Positions 7,849-16,367 of a stretch of 64,000 nt of DNA are shown one piece after another (position 1 is the first letter of the stretch; each line of letters begins with the position of its first letter). Both the position numbers and the translations under genes were made by a program. The DNA is from Bacteroidota bacterium (lineage in GTDB: Bacteria; Bacteroidota; Bacteroidia; CAIKAF01): positions 1-64,000 of the forward strand of contig VGMT01000007.1 in NCBI GenBank assembly GCA_016866335.1, given 5' to 3'. The notes beneath the pieces are model-generated. The model saw only the letters and a program-made list of their open reading frames with translations, had not been told where the DNA came from and did not search any database.

Positions 7849-8343
7849 ATGTCTTCGGAGGGTAAAAATTTGTCGGATGTTTCTGCCTTTTCAGCCGTTA
7901 AAGTAAAAAAGGACTTGCGCATCGGTCTGATTCAAGCCGTTTGGAACGAAGAGATTACCAACAAACTGCGCGAAGGAGCCGAGGGATTTCTATTGGAATC
8001 GGGAATAGAGGAAAGGCAATTGACCCATGTTCGTGTTTCTGGAGCCATGGAGTTGCCTCTGGCGGCTTTATGGTTGCTTGAAAAGGTAGATGCTGTAATT
8101 GTTTTAGGTTGTGTTGTTCGCGGTGGAACGCCTCATTTTGAATATGTGTGTCAAGGTGTAACTCAAGGTATTATTCAAGTGCAAATGCAAACCCATAAGT
8201 CGGTGGTATTTGGTTTGCTGACTGTGAATACAGAACAGGAAGCACTAGACAGGGCAGGGGGTAAGTATGGGAATAAGGGAAGAGAGGCTGGCGCTACGCT
8301 GCTGCAGCAATTGCATGTTAGGGAAGCAATAGTAGGTCTTTAG
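7849..8343 (+). CDS. ribH: 6,7-dimethyl-8-ribityllumazine synthase
   Basis: A 164-residue enzyme of riboflavin synthesis that condenses 5-amino-6-ribitylaminouracil with 3,4-dihydroxy-2-butanone 4-phosphate. The diagnostic stretches are intact: VSGAMELPLAA for substrate binding, VVRGGTPHFEYVC containing the catalytic His, and DRAGGKYGNKGREA for phosphate binding. Length is normal for the family. It is the second gene of a two-gene unit with the TPR protein; other rib genes are not in this window. Confidence 0.97.
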   Translation: MSSEGKNLSDVSAFSAVKVKKDLRIGLIQAVWNEEITNKLREGAEGFLLESGIEERQLTHVRVSGAMELPLAALWLLEKVDAVIVLGCVVRGGTPHFEYVCQGVTQGIIQVQMQTHKSVVFGLLTVNTEQEALDRAGGKYGNKGREAGATLLQQLHVREAIVGL

Positions 8344-8422
8344 CCGACCGAACAATTCCTCATTCGAACAGATGGTTTGGGAGGAGGCTAAAAAGGAAAG
8401 CAAAAGAGAGTCTCGTGGTACG

Positions 8423-8452
8423 TTCTAAATCAAGTTTAGAGTTGATTTAGAA
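8423..8452. terminator. AT-rich inverted repeat between convergent ribH and bcp
   Basis: An 11-bp perfect inverted repeat, TTCTAAATCAA (8423-8433) and TTGATTTAGAA (8442-8452), with an 8-nt loop. It lies at the meeting point of two convergent genes and includes the last codons of bcp. A bidirectional stop is plausible, but there is no long T-run on either side. Confidence 0.4.
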
Positions 8453-8900
8453 TGCGAATGGCTTCATCGATATGTTTATGCACATTCGTTTGGCTTGAAA
8501 AAACGTGGCGTATTATTCCATTTTTATCGATGACGAACGTTGTTCTGCCAGGCAGAACCAAAAGGGTTTTTGGAACACCATACATTTTACGGACCTGACC
8601 TAAAGAATCGCTGAGTAAGGTAAATGGAATTTGGTATTTTTCGGCAAATTTCATGTGTGCCTCGGGAGAATCTGAGCTGATTCCAATGACCAAAGCCCCA
8701 AGTTGTAAAAATTTTTCGTAGGAATCTCTAAAGCATTTGGCCTCAGCGGTACAACCGGGAGTGTCGTCTTTGGGATAAAAATAAAGGACCACAGGCTGCT
8801 TGGTCCTAAAATCCGAGAATTTAACGACTTGGCCATGCTGATTTTTAAGGACAAAATCGGGTGCAAAATCTCCGATTGAAAGGGTTTTAGTCGCAGGCAT
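8436..8900 (-). CDS. bcp: Thioredoxin-dependent peroxiredoxin, Bcp/PrxQ type
   Basis: A 154-residue cytoplasmic peroxidase that reduces H2O2 and organic hydroperoxides using thioredoxin. The peroxidatic Cys is in DDTPGCTAEAKCFRD (Cys about 47). A second Cys lies six residues later; in textbook BCP/PrxQ the resolving Cys is at +5, so the helix register is shifted by one and the disulfide may form differently. The C-terminal part (LPGRTTFVIDKNGIIRHVF) is typical. The start at 8900 is the first ATG; the upstream extension begins with TTG. Transcribed alone, convergent with ribH. Confidence 0.93.
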   Translation of the reverse strand: MPATKTLSIGDFAPDFVLKNQHGQVVKFSDFRTKQPVVLYFYPKDDTPGCTAEAKCFRDSYEKFLQLGALVIGISSDSPEAHMKFAEKYQIPFTLLSDSLGQVRKMYGVPKTLLVLPGRTTFVIDKNGIIRHVFSSQTNVHKHIDEAIRILNQL

Positions 8901-9085
8901 TACTTTGGTTCTAGCCAATAAAACACCGAAAGTAGCCGTATAGTTAACACATGGAAGGAAAAGGCTGGTTAAAACTTGTTAATGCAAAGCAAATTGGGCC
9001 CATTGTGAATAATGGGGCGCTTGAAGTAGGCTTTTTTAACGGAGATGTATCAACAGGCCAGAGCGAAAAGAGTATCTTTGAAATC

Positions 9086-10315
9086 ATGCGTGGAATCCTA
9101 GTTGAAAACCTTAGAATGGCAACAAGAGCGTTGACTGGGCAGTTGCTACGCACCATGATAACCATCTTTATTATTGGTTTTGGGATTATGTCGTTGGTTG
9201 GAATGCTTACGGCTATAGATGTTCTTAAACAAAGCATAAACACAACCTTTGCCGCCTTCGGCAGCAATTCGTTTACGATTCAGAATCGGGATTTTTGGCA
9301 AGGCGGGGGGCAAAAACAAAGGCCGCATCCTAGTATCCGTTATTCAGAGGCCGAGGCCTTTAAAGAACGGTTTGCCTTTCCATCCTTGGTTAGCATAAGT
9401 TCGGTTGCAACTCGGACAGGGGTGGTGAAAATTGGTTCTCGAAAAACCCACCCAAAGATAATGGTCATTGGAATAGATGATTCCTATTTGGAGGTTGGAG
9501 GTTATGCCATAAAAAAGGGCAGGAACTTTTCTCAACAAGAAATACAGCAGGGCAGCCCAGTTGCGATTATTGGTCAGGACATAGCCAAAACACTGTTTCC
9601 TGGTGAAACATCCTTGCAAAAGTCGGTTTGGGTTGGCAAGGTTCGGTTAAAAATAGTCGGCGAAATAAAGGAGAAAGGAGCTGGAGGGGGTATTAGCAAT
9701 GACCGGCAGCTGTTTGTTCCGATGCGTCAGCTTCAAATGTATTTTGCGGGCGATAAAGCATCGTATGTCATTACCGGCCGCACGAGTTCAGCTGCATTGT
9801 TGGATGAGGCCAGCAGCGAAGCGGTGGGGCTTTTTCGATCCATTCGTAAGGACAAGGCAGGACAAGCAGATTCTTTTGAAATTGAGAAGAGCACAGGTTT
9901 GGTGGGAGAAGTATTGGGCATGACAACCTATTTGCGTTTAGGGGCTTTTGCGGTGGCTTTAATTACCCTTTTGGGAGCTATGGTAGGACTTCTAAACATC
10001 ATGTTGGTTTCGGTTACGGAACGAACGCGTGAAATTGGGGTTCGTAAATCGTTGGGTGCCACGCGCCGAAGTATAGCCCAGCAGTTTCTTATCGAGGCCA
10101 TCGTTATCACCCAAATTGGGGGCCTTTTTGGGGTGGTTTTGGGTTTAGGGCTGGGGAATTTGGTGTCGGTATTTTTGGGGGGGACCTTTTTAATTCCGTG
10201 GAATTGGATTGTACTTGCTTTTGTAGTGTGTTTTGTTACTGGCGTTGGAGCTGGGCTCTATCCGGCTTTAAAGGCAGCAAAAATGAATCCGGTGGATTCA
10301 TTGAGGTATGAATAG
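9086..10315 (+). CDS. ABC transporter permease, MacB/FtsX type
   Basis: A 409-residue inner-membrane permease: TM1 at about 22-45 (MITIFIIGFGIMSLVGML), a MacB-like periplasmic core (about 50-280), then three C-terminal helices of an FtsX domain (from about 283), including the signature RTREIGVRKSLGATRRSI and the ending LYPALKAAKMNPVDSLRYE. An in-frame ATG at 8951 would add 45 residues with no family similarity, so I prefer 9086, which gives the usual length of about 410. No ATPase or membrane-fusion gene is adjacent, so its partner is encoded elsewhere. Such proteins export lipoproteins, peptides or macrolides, or act as mechanotransmitters; the substrate here is unknown. Confidence 0.88.
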   Translation: MRGILVENLRMATRALTGQLLRTMITIFIIGFGIMSLVGMLTAIDVLKQSINTTFAAFGSNSFTIQNRDFWQGGGQKQRPHPSIRYSEAEAFKERFAFPSLVSISSVATRTGVVKIGSRKTHPKIMVIGIDDSYLEVGGYAIKKGRNFSQQEIQQGSPVAIIGQDIAKTLFPGETSLQKSVWVGKVRLKIVGEIKEKGAGGGISNDRQLFVPMRQLQMYFAGDKASYVITGRTSSAALLDEASSEAVGLFRSIRKDKAGQADSFEIEKSTGLVGEVLGMTTYLRLGAFAVALITLLGAMVGLLNIMLVSVTERTREIGVRKSLGATRRSIAQQFLIEAIVITQIGGLFGVVLGLGLGNLVSVFLGGTFLIPWNWIVLAFVVCFVTGVGAGLYPALKAAKMNPVDSLRYE

Positions 10316-10343
10316 GATTTCAATTTAAATCAAGTTTTACTTT

Positions 10344-11585
10344 ATGGATACCCTAATTCATAATATTGGCCAATTGTGGATGGTAAATCCGGGCGACCGA
10401 GCCATGGGGGGCGCAGAAATGAAAGGTCTAGTCCCAATGGAAAATGCGTGGTTTCGAGTACGAGGAGAACATATTGTAGAGGTTGGGCAGGGGGATTTTA
10501 CAGAGGACTTGAACCTGCCCATTCATAAGGTGGATTGCGAAGGAGGTTTGGTTATTCCAGGATTTTGCGATAGCCATACCCATATTGTTTTTGCAGATTG
10601 GAGACCAGAGGAGTTTTTGCAAAAAATTCGAGGAATGAGTTACTCCGAAATTGCCGAACAAGGTGGTGGGATTTTAAATTCGGCAAAAAAGGTAAGATAC
10701 AGTAGCCATGCTGATTTGGTAGAAAAAGCCAAGAGCAGGGTTCTTGAGTGTATTGGCTATGGAACTTCTGCCATTGAAATCAAAAGTGGGTATGGATTGA
10801 ATGTCGAATCTGAACTTAAAATGCTGCGTGCCATTGCAGAACTGAAAAGCTGGTCGCCGATACCAATAAAGGCAACCCTGTTGGGGGCCCATGCCTTGCC
10901 AATTGAATACAAAGAAAATCGAAAGGCATATATAGAAATGGTGGTAAAAGAACTAATCCCGATGGCTGCTTCTGAGGGTTTGGCTGATTACTTTGATGTA
11001 TTTTGCGAACAAGGTTTTTTTACTCAGCAAGAAACCGAATTGATGCTTGAAGCGGCTTCTGGTTTTGGAATGCGGGGTAAAATTCATGCCAATGAATTGG
11101 GGTTGACAGGTGGGGTTCAGGCAGGGTTAAAATACAATGCATTAAGCGTCGATCATTTAGAGCATTTGGGTGAAGATGAAATACGGTTGTTGAAGCAGGG
11201 CAATACTCAGCCAACCCTGCTTCCAAGTACCGCTTTTTTTCTAAAAATGCCCTACCCAAATGGGCGAAGGTTGCTGGATGAAAATCTGCCGGTTGTTTTA
11301 GCTACGGACTTTAATCCTGGAAGTTCCCCGAGTGGGAATCCTTGGTTTGTATGGTCTTTGGCTAGTATTTTTATGAAATTTGAACCTGTTGAAGCCCTGG
11401 CTGCACTCACCTTGAATGGAGCCCATGCTATGGAACTAGGAGGCAAGTATGGCAGCATTTGGCCCGGGAAAGTGGCCTCATTTATAATTTTGCCTAAATT
11501 GAAATCACTATCTATGATTCCTTATCGATTTGGAGGCGGTTTAGCCTACCGGGTTTTTACCCATGGCAAAGAATGGGTCAAATAA
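10344..11585 (+). CDS. hutI: Imidazolonepropionase
   Basis: A 413-residue metal-dependent amidohydrolase that opens 4-imidazolone-5-propanoate to N-formimino-glutamate in histidine degradation. It shows the metal-binding PGFCDSHTHIVFA near residues 70-83, the EIKSGYGLN substrate loop, HANELGLTGG, VDHLEHL, and the C-terminal LATDFNPGSSP. Length matches HutI (about 405-415). It follows the permease by 28 bp, so co-transcription is possible though functionally unexplained. No hutH, hutU or hutG is in this window. Confidence 0.95.
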   Translation: MDTLIHNIGQLWMVNPGDRAMGGAEMKGLVPMENAWFRVRGEHIVEVGQGDFTEDLNLPIHKVDCEGGLVIPGFCDSHTHIVFADWRPEEFLQKIRGMSYSEIAEQGGGILNSAKKVRYSSHADLVEKAKSRVLECIGYGTSAIEIKSGYGLNVESELKMLRAIAELKSWSPIPIKATLLGAHALPIEYKENRKAYIEMVVKELIPMAASEGLADYFDVFCEQGFFTQQETELMLEAASGFGMRGKIHANELGLTGGVQAGLKYNALSVDHLEHLGEDEIRLLKQGNTQPTLLPSTAFFLKMPYPNGRRLLDENLPVVLATDFNPGSSPSGNPWFVWSLASIFMKFEPVEALAALTLNGAHAMELGGKYGSIWPGKVASFIILPKLKSLSMIPYRFGGGLAYRVFTHGKEWVK

Positions 11586-11616
11586 ACAAGGGGATACATA
11601 AATCAAAATGGCTAAC

Positions 11617-11624
11617 TATCTTTG
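11617..11624 (+). promoter_or_regulatory. -7 promoter box of the beta-propeller lipoprotein gene
   Basis: TATCTTTG matches TAnnTTTG and lies 16 nt before the ATG at 11641. Confidence 0.45.
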
Positions 11625-11640
11625 CATATAATCAACCTAA

Positions 11641-12633
11641 ATGAGAGCATCATTTTTTCTTTTTGCCTCTGTTATTGCTGGGCTTTACTCATGCTCGGGG
11701 GGCGATCCGATTCCTGTTGATACTTATTTTCAGGGTAAATCAATTTATTTGACCAGCGACATGGATGGTAAGCATCAGATTTATCGCTGGACACCTGATT
11801 CCTTGGTGCGTATTACCTTTGAGCCTGATTATCATTTTTGGTGGCCTCGATGCCAACCCAATGGAGATCGGATGATTTGCTTTCGGGGGCCATTGATGAA
11901 TGGATTGAGTACGAGCACCCTCTGGCGTTTTAAAAAGGATGGTTCTCAGGGCGAACTGCTTATAGACCCTACCACTTATGGATGGTTCGGTATGACATCG
12001 GCGAACTATTCTCCCGATGGTCGATGGATAATTTTAGCGGCCGAGGTGATGGATTCTTTGGTAGGGGATGAGCGTTGGCATCTTTTTGTTTGCGACAGTT
12101 TGGGAGACAATCCAAAACGGATAACCCCCTGGGGGCGGATGTACTATGATCCTTCTTTTAGCAAATCTACTCCTTTTGGAATAGTGTATTCGGCATGGCC
12201 TGACGGAACCCTTGGGCCATTCACCTACAATATTCGGTGGAGTTTAGAGGTGCATACGGCGAAGATTGATACCAGTGTTTGGCAATTGGTTGATGAGGTT
12301 CGGCTGACCGATGATGATGTTTTAAACTCAACCCCAATGCAGACCTCGAATGGACAACGGATTGTATTTTCGTTTGTAGAAGATCAAATAAACCCAAGCA
12401 TAAAAACAAATGTTCACTCGGTTTGGACCAATGGAACGGAAAATGTACAGTTGCTTAGAGATGGCCGAGCCAATTATCATCCGTTTTGGACTCCCGACGA
12501 TCAGACCATCGTGTTTCAACGTGGAGAATTTAATGTGTATTCGTTGTATGCCATTCGTTCAAATGGAGGAGGTTTGGTTCGAATATTGGGTGACGACACG
12601 AACAACTTCATGCAGCCGTTTGTTGAAGATTAA
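11641..12633 (+). CDS. Lipoprotein with PD40/TolB-like beta-propeller
   Basis: A 330-residue protein with a lipoprotein signal (lipobox LYSC, lipidated Cys at about 18) and repeated propeller blades of the PD40 type, visible as IYLTSDMDGKHQIYRW, WPRCQPNGDRMICF, ANYSPDGRWIILAA, and WTPDDQTIVFQRG. Such propellers in the envelope bind proteins or peptidoglycan-linked partners. It lies 6 bp upstream of a DUF5723-type outer-membrane protein, so the two are probably one transcript and may form a complex. The molecular role is not known. Confidence 0.82.
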   Translation: MRASFFLFASVIAGLYSCSGGDPIPVDTYFQGKSIYLTSDMDGKHQIYRWTPDSLVRITFEPDYHFWWPRCQPNGDRMICFRGPLMNGLSTSTLWRFKKDGSQGELLIDPTTYGWFGMTSANYSPDGRWIILAAEVMDSLVGDERWHLFVCDSLGDNPKRITPWGRMYYDPSFSKSTPFGIVYSAWPDGTLGPFTYNIRWSLEVHTAKIDTSVWQLVDEVRLTDDDVLNSTPMQTSNGQRIVFSFVEDQINPSIKTNVHSVWTNGTENVQLLRDGRANYHPFWTPDDQTIVFQRGEFNVYSLYAIRSNGGGLVRILGDDTNNFMQPFVED

Positions 12634-12639
12634 AAAAAA

Positions 12640-14163
12640 ATGGTGAACGCCCCAATTTTTAGAGGGCATCCTCTGCTATTTTTGGCATTTTGGATAGGCT
12701 GGATAGGCTTGATTGCTCAAGATTGGACTGGTTACCATAGTTCAAATTATGCTGGCATTCATGCGGTTAACTACAATCCGGCCTTTTTGGCAGGGAACAA
12801 CTATAAACTTGATGTAAGTTTATTGGCGGGGCATATTCAAATTCAAAATGATTTTGTGGGTTTAGATAACCAGGTAATATTTGAGCCAACGCGGACAGGT
12901 TCTGATCCTGATTTTAACCGACAGTACCTTCGTTTTAGCGATCATGCCCAGTTTTATACTGCCTTTGTCAATGTACATTTACAGGCCCCGTCTGTATTGT
13001 GGCAGTTTAGTCCTAGAGATGCCCTAGGTTTTGCCCCTGCTTTACGGGTTTTTATGAATGCGGATCATATAGACAGGCGGCTTGCAAGATTGGCCATAGA
13101 AGGGTTGGATTATCCTCCATATTGGAATTACAATCAGGACAATGTTTACATACGCATTGATGCTCATGCTTATGCTGAATATGCCTTATCGTATGCCCGC
13201 ACCCTTTACAACGACGAAGGTTTGGTGGTAAAGGCGGGAATAACTGGGAAATTGCTTCAGGGTATTTCAGCGGCTGAATTTCAAGGTACTGGTTTTACCC
13301 ATTCTGTTCAAAATATGGACACCATTGATATTCGAAGGTTTGATGGTGAATTGTATATGTCGCAGGGGGTCGCAAATCAATCTCCAGGTTTTCGTTTTGA
13401 GGGCGGGCCGTCGTTTGGGTTGGATTTAGGGGTGATTTTTGAAATTCATCCTGGAAATTATCAAAAGAAAGGTTTGGTGTCTCAACGGAATTATGTAAGG
13501 AAAAAGGGGTTGCTATCGGAAGATGAAACTCCATACACGGCCCGGTTTGGATTTAGTGTTTCCGATATTGGGGTGTTGTCGTATTCCACAGATCCACAGA
13601 GTGCTATTTTCTATATTGATCGGGATAGCATTCCCCTTGACGAATTTAATAACATAGGCTCTGCCTCTGGTTTAGGAACGTATTTGGAAACCAATTACCA
13701 AGGAATAAATTCAAACGACAGTAGTTTTTCTATGCTGTTGCCAACGACACTACGGTTTTTTGGGGATCTGAAATTTATCCATAATGTGGGGCTTCATGCA
13801 GGCTTACAGGTGGGTTTGTTTGGAGGTCGGGCTAGCCGATTTAAAAATGCCCAGCTCACTCAATTTATTGTAACCCCTAGGTGGGAAATAAAATGGTTTG
13901 GAGCCTATATGCCTTTTGGGATTGATGAGATGGGGCTTTTCAATTGGGGGATTTCGCTTAGAGCGGGTCCATTGGTAATTGGCACAGGCGACTTGCTAAG
14001 TAACCTGGCCAAGGGATATGTTATGGGGAGTAATTTTCACTTTGGATTGAGGTGGGTATTTCCCTTGGTAAACGCTCCCGCCCGAAATCCCGGTTGCAAT
14101 CCGTACGACCGATCTTACCGGGCAGCCACATTTTTAAAAAAGAAACGAGGTCGGCGGAATTAA
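12640..14163 (+). CDS. DUF5723-type outer-membrane protein
   Basis: A 507-residue exported protein with a signal sequence (about 1-28, ending LIAQ), then the N-terminal pattern of the Bacteroidota DUF5723 family (SNYAGIHAVNYNPAFLAGNNYKLDVSLL) and alternating amphipathic strands suggesting a beta-barrel. The C-terminus is unusual for a barrel: it ends with a basic tail (KKKRGRRN) after CNPYDRSYRAATF. The gene directly follows the propeller lipoprotein (6 bp). Function is unknown. Confidence 0.78.
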   Translation: MVNAPIFRGHPLLFLAFWIGWIGLIAQDWTGYHSSNYAGIHAVNYNPAFLAGNNYKLDVSLLAGHIQIQNDFVGLDNQVIFEPTRTGSDPDFNRQYLRFSDHAQFYTAFVNVHLQAPSVLWQFSPRDALGFAPALRVFMNADHIDRRLARLAIEGLDYPPYWNYNQDNVYIRIDAHAYAEYALSYARTLYNDEGLVVKAGITGKLLQGISAAEFQGTGFTHSVQNMDTIDIRRFDGELYMSQGVANQSPGFRFEGGPSFGLDLGVIFEIHPGNYQKKGLVSQRNYVRKKGLLSEDETPYTARFGFSVSDIGVLSYSTDPQSAIFYIDRDSIPLDEFNNIGSASGLGTYLETNYQGINSNDSSFSMLLPTTLRFFGDLKFIHNVGLHAGLQVGLFGGRASRFKNAQLTQFIVTPRWEIKWFGAYMPFGIDEMGLFNWGISLRAGPLVIGTGDLLSNLAKGYVMGSNFHFGLRWVFPLVNAPARNPGCNPYDRSYRAATFLKKKRGRRN

Positions 14164-14171
14164 GAAATAAA

Positions 14172-14197
14172 AAAAGGGAAAATTTCTTTTCCCTTTT
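14172..14197. terminator. Bidirectional hairpin terminator between convergent genes
   Basis: AAAAGGGAAAA (14172-14182) and TTTTCCCTTTT (14187-14197) form an 11-bp perfect stem with a TTTC loop; the A and T tracts supply a T-run in both directions. It sits between the DUF5723 gene (+) and the sigma factor gene (-). Confidence 0.7.
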
Positions 14198-14217
14198 ATT
14201 CAAATTTGGACTAATTT

Positions 14218-14736
14218 TTAGGCAATTGCTTGAGGATCAGCTAGTGAAATGGCAACTTGTTTGCGAGCAAGGAAGATCCTGCTTTTAATTGTACCGATAG
14301 GAAGGTTGAGTTCATCCGCAATTTCTTTGTACTTAAAACCTTCAAAATACATTTTCAGGGGAACTCTGAAATCTTCGCTAAGGGCATTCATTTCGGAATA
14401 AATTTCATTGTATCGGTAAGCCGACTCTGGATTGAAAGAATCTTTAGAGGATTGGGGCAATTCGGCTTGACCCACATCCGTGCCAAGGTCAACAATGCTT
14501 CTAAATTTAATTGAACGCCGGTAGTTGTTAATAAATATGTTTCGAAGGATGGTGTAAAGCCATGCTTTGAGGTTGGTGTCGGGCTGAAAACGATTTTGGT
14601 GCATGAACGCTTTTAACATGGTTTCTTGAACCAAATCATTGGCTTCTTCAACATTGGAGGTAAGGCTGAGAGCGTAGTAGCGAAGTTGTTCGCGGTAGGC
14701 TACCACGTCTGATGAAAAGGAGTTTGTAGAAGCCAT
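14218..14736 (-). CDS. Sigma-70 family RNA polymerase sigma factor (second of a tandem pair)
   Basis: A 172-residue group 4-like sigma factor: region 2 at about 10-80 (SNVEEANDLVQETMLKAF and AWLYTILRNIFINNYRR) and region 4 at about 115-165 (YFEGFKYKEIADELNLPIGT). It is a close paralogue of the gene immediately upstream (14813-15349); both share the phrase YFEGFKYKEIAD and SRIFLARKQ, pointing to tandem duplication. No anti-sigma gene is adjacent. Its 76-bp leader holds GTTTAAAG and GTTAAAC sites like those in front of its neighbours. The ATG at 14736 is chosen since upstream residues are not sigma-like. Together with the CarH-like gene it probably belongs to a light-responsive circuit. Confidence 0.9.
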   Translation of the reverse strand: MASTNSFSSDVVAYREQLRYYALSLTSNVEEANDLVQETMLKAFMHQNRFQPDTNLKAWLYTILRNIFINNYRRSIKFRSIVDLGTDVGQAELPQSSKDSFNPESAYRYNEIYSEMNALSEDFRVPLKMYFEGFKYKEIADELNLPIGTIKSRIFLARKQVAISLADPQAIA

Positions 14737-14745
14737 AGTGCAATT

Positions 14746-14774
14746 GTTTAAAGTAAAAGTAGTATAAGTTAAAC
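14746..14774 (-). promoter_or_regulatory. Candidate operator: GTTTAAAG and GTTAAAC pair
   Basis: GTTTAAAG (14746-14753) and GTTAAAC (14768-14774) start 22 bp apart in the leader of the second sigma gene. The same heptamer occurs in the leaders of the first sigma gene and the CarH-like regulator. No exact TAnnTTTG box is visible here (nearest TACTTTTA). Confidence 0.4.
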
Positions 14775-14812
14775 AGAATCCAAATTTTTGTTGAATTATT
14801 TTGACATAAAAT

Positions 14813-15349
14813 TCAACAATCTTTTTCGGGAATGGAGGTTGATGAGCGCAATTCACCCAAGGGGGCTTGGAGTTGTTTGCGGGCGAGGAAAATACGGCTT
14901 TTAATGGTGCCCAGAGGAAGCTGCATAATATCTGCAATTTCTTTGTATTTAAAACCTTCGAAATAAAGGTTAAGGGGCACTTTATACTCATCGTCCAAGC
15001 GTTCGACGGCCGCAGTAATTTCTTGGACTTGGTACATGGTTTCTGGGTAGGAACCTTTTGGAGATTCGAGTTTTACTAAGCCTTTTCCCTCAGGGCTTTC
15101 GTCTGAAACGGTTTGATTTCTGCTTTTTCTTCGGTATTCATTGATGAAAATATTCTTCATGATGGTGCATAGCCACCCTTTCAAGTTTGTATTTTCTAGG
15201 TATCTATTTTTATACAATAAAGCCTTTAAAAAGGTTTCCTGAAGAAGGTCTTCAGCGTCTGCTTCATTTTTGGTCAGGCTTAAGGCAAAAAAGTACAAAG
15301 GTTGCTTAAGGCCGAGAAGTTGAAAATCAAAAGAGGTTTTTGCTTCCAT
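14813..15349 (-). CDS. Sigma-70 family RNA polymerase sigma factor (first of a tandem pair)
   Basis: A 178-residue sigma factor with region 2 (ADAEDLLQETFLKALLYKNRY and GWLCTIMKNIFINEYRRK) and region 4 (LNLYFEGFKYKEIADIMQLP). It is co-oriented with, and 115 bp downstream of, the CarH-like regulator and 76 bp upstream of its own paralogue. In Bacteroidota a MerR-B12 regulator beside a sigma factor commonly precedes carotenoid genes; here no crt gene follows, and a second sigma is present instead. The start ATG at 15349 overlaps a GTTTAAC site. A hairpin (TTGTTGAAT at 14788-14796 with ATTCAACAA at 14811-14819) covers the gene's 3' end. Confidence 0.9.
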   Translation of the reverse strand: MEAKTSFDFQLLGLKQPLYFFALSLTKNEADAEDLLQETFLKALLYKNRYLENTNLKGWLCTIMKNIFINEYRRKSRNQTVSDESPEGKGLVKLESPKGSYPETMYQVQEITAAVERLDDEYKVPLNLYFEGFKYKEIADIMQLPLGTIKSRIFLARKQLQAPLGELRSSTSIPEKDC

Positions 15350-15412
15350 GTTTAACTTTTGTGCTTCAAAGTTAAACAAAAAGTGTTTAACAAAAAACAA
15401 AAATCGTTAAAC
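15350..15412 (-). promoter_or_regulatory. Promoter with four GTTTAAC/GTTAAAC sites
   Basis: Four copies: 15350-15356, 15371-15377, 15385-15391 and 15406-15412. They form two pairs, each with 21-bp (two-turn) start-to-start spacing. A -7 box TAACTTTG (minus strand, 15367-15374) overlaps the second site, so a bound protein would block RNA polymerase. I infer an operator for the CarH-like regulator encoded just upstream; no binding data exist here. Confidence 0.55.
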
Positions 15413-15464
15413 AAAGGCGAAATTGCCTATGCTTGGGAAGGGAAATGAGATAAGAAGTTGAGGT

Positions 15465-16358
15465 TCAGGAAAGCGTTTCGAGGAGCTCGGTTAGGCTTTC
15501 TATGGAAGGTAAATGCAACGTTTCTGGATTCAGGTCATTTTTTATCTCCAAAGCCAATGGGCCGCAAATACAAAGGGTGGTATTTGGAAATGCGTCTTGC
15601 ATTTGTTTAATGTAGGTTTTGGTTTTTTTGACTCCCTGCCCCAAGGTAAAATAGGTTAAGAATTTATGGGGATTGTAATCTTTAGAAACAGCAATTAAAT
15701 CGGGTAGAGGAACGGATTGTCCCAAGTAAAGAATGGGAAACCCGCGGAGCCGAATAATGTACTTGGCAAACAACAGGCCAATTTCATGCAATTCACCATC
15801 GGGTAAAAACAAGATAAAACGGGTGTTTTTGTTTGTTTTACCAATATGGGCATCGATGGCTACGATTAATTTTCGGCGTATCAAATTGGTTATAAAATGT
15901 TCTTGGGCCACATTGATTTCACCGGTACTCCACAACATTCCAACCTTTTGGAGGAAAGGCACAATTAGCCGAATCATCACGTTTTCAAAACCGTATCGGA
16001 TAGCACCGCTGGCAATCACTTTTTCAAAATGGATTTCGTCAAGGTCTAACATAGCTACGACGAGAGCATCGATTTGAACATCGAAGAAATCTCCTTCTGA
16101 AGAGGTTTGATGTGCCAGGCGTTCTAGTTCATTGCGAATTTCTGGGGTGCTCAGTTTTGAAATTTGGGAGATTCGACGGCCATTTTTAATGAGAACACTG
16201 ATGTTGAGCAGTGTTTTCAAATGTTGATCGTTGTAATATCGGATGTTTGTTTCGGTGCGATGGGGTTCAATAAATTGGTACCTCTGCTCCCAAATACGAA
16301 TAGTATGGGCTTTAATTCCCGTTATTCTTTCTATGTCCTTTATGCTATATTTGCCCAC
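15465..16358 (-). CDS. CarH/LitR-type MerR regulator with cobalamin-binding (light-sensing) domain
   Basis: A 297-residue repressor-type regulator. MerR winged helix at 1-72 (YSIKDIERITGIKAHTIRIWEQRY); cobalamin cap helix bundle at about 90-170; Rossmann-like B12 domain at about 175-295. The cap has the W-x9-EH signature of AdoCbl photoreceptors (Trp143, Glu153, His154), and the B12 loop is ELHEIG (ExHxxG form of DxHxxG, His191 as predicted lower ligand). The residue after the Trp is Ser, where Thermus CarH has the His that forms the light-state adduct. The start is GTG at 16358. The 58-bp leader contains two GTTTAAAC palindromes. Known relatives repress carotenoid and photoprotection genes in the dark and release DNA in light; that role is inferred here. 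Confidence 0.9.
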   Translation of the reverse strand: MGKYSIKDIERITGIKAHTIRIWEQRYQFIEPHRTETNIRYYNDQHLKTLLNISVLIKNGRRISQISKLSTPEIRNELERLAHQTSSEGDFFDVQIDALVVAMLDLDEIHFEKVIASGAIRYGFENVMIRLIVPFLQKVGMLWSTGEINVAQEHFITNLIRRKLIVAIDAHIGKTNKNTRFILFLPDGELHEIGLLFAKYIIRLRGFPILYLGQSVPLPDLIAVSKDYNPHKFLTYFTLGQGVKKTKTYIKQMQDAFPNTTLCICGPLALEIKNDLNPETLHLPSIESLTELLETLS

Positions 16359-16367
16359 AATAAAACC

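Noticed and set aside
7849-8343. RGGT in ribH as a lost catalytic residue
   Set aside because: The same RGGT occurs in standard lumazine synthases such as that of E. coli, so it is normal variation.
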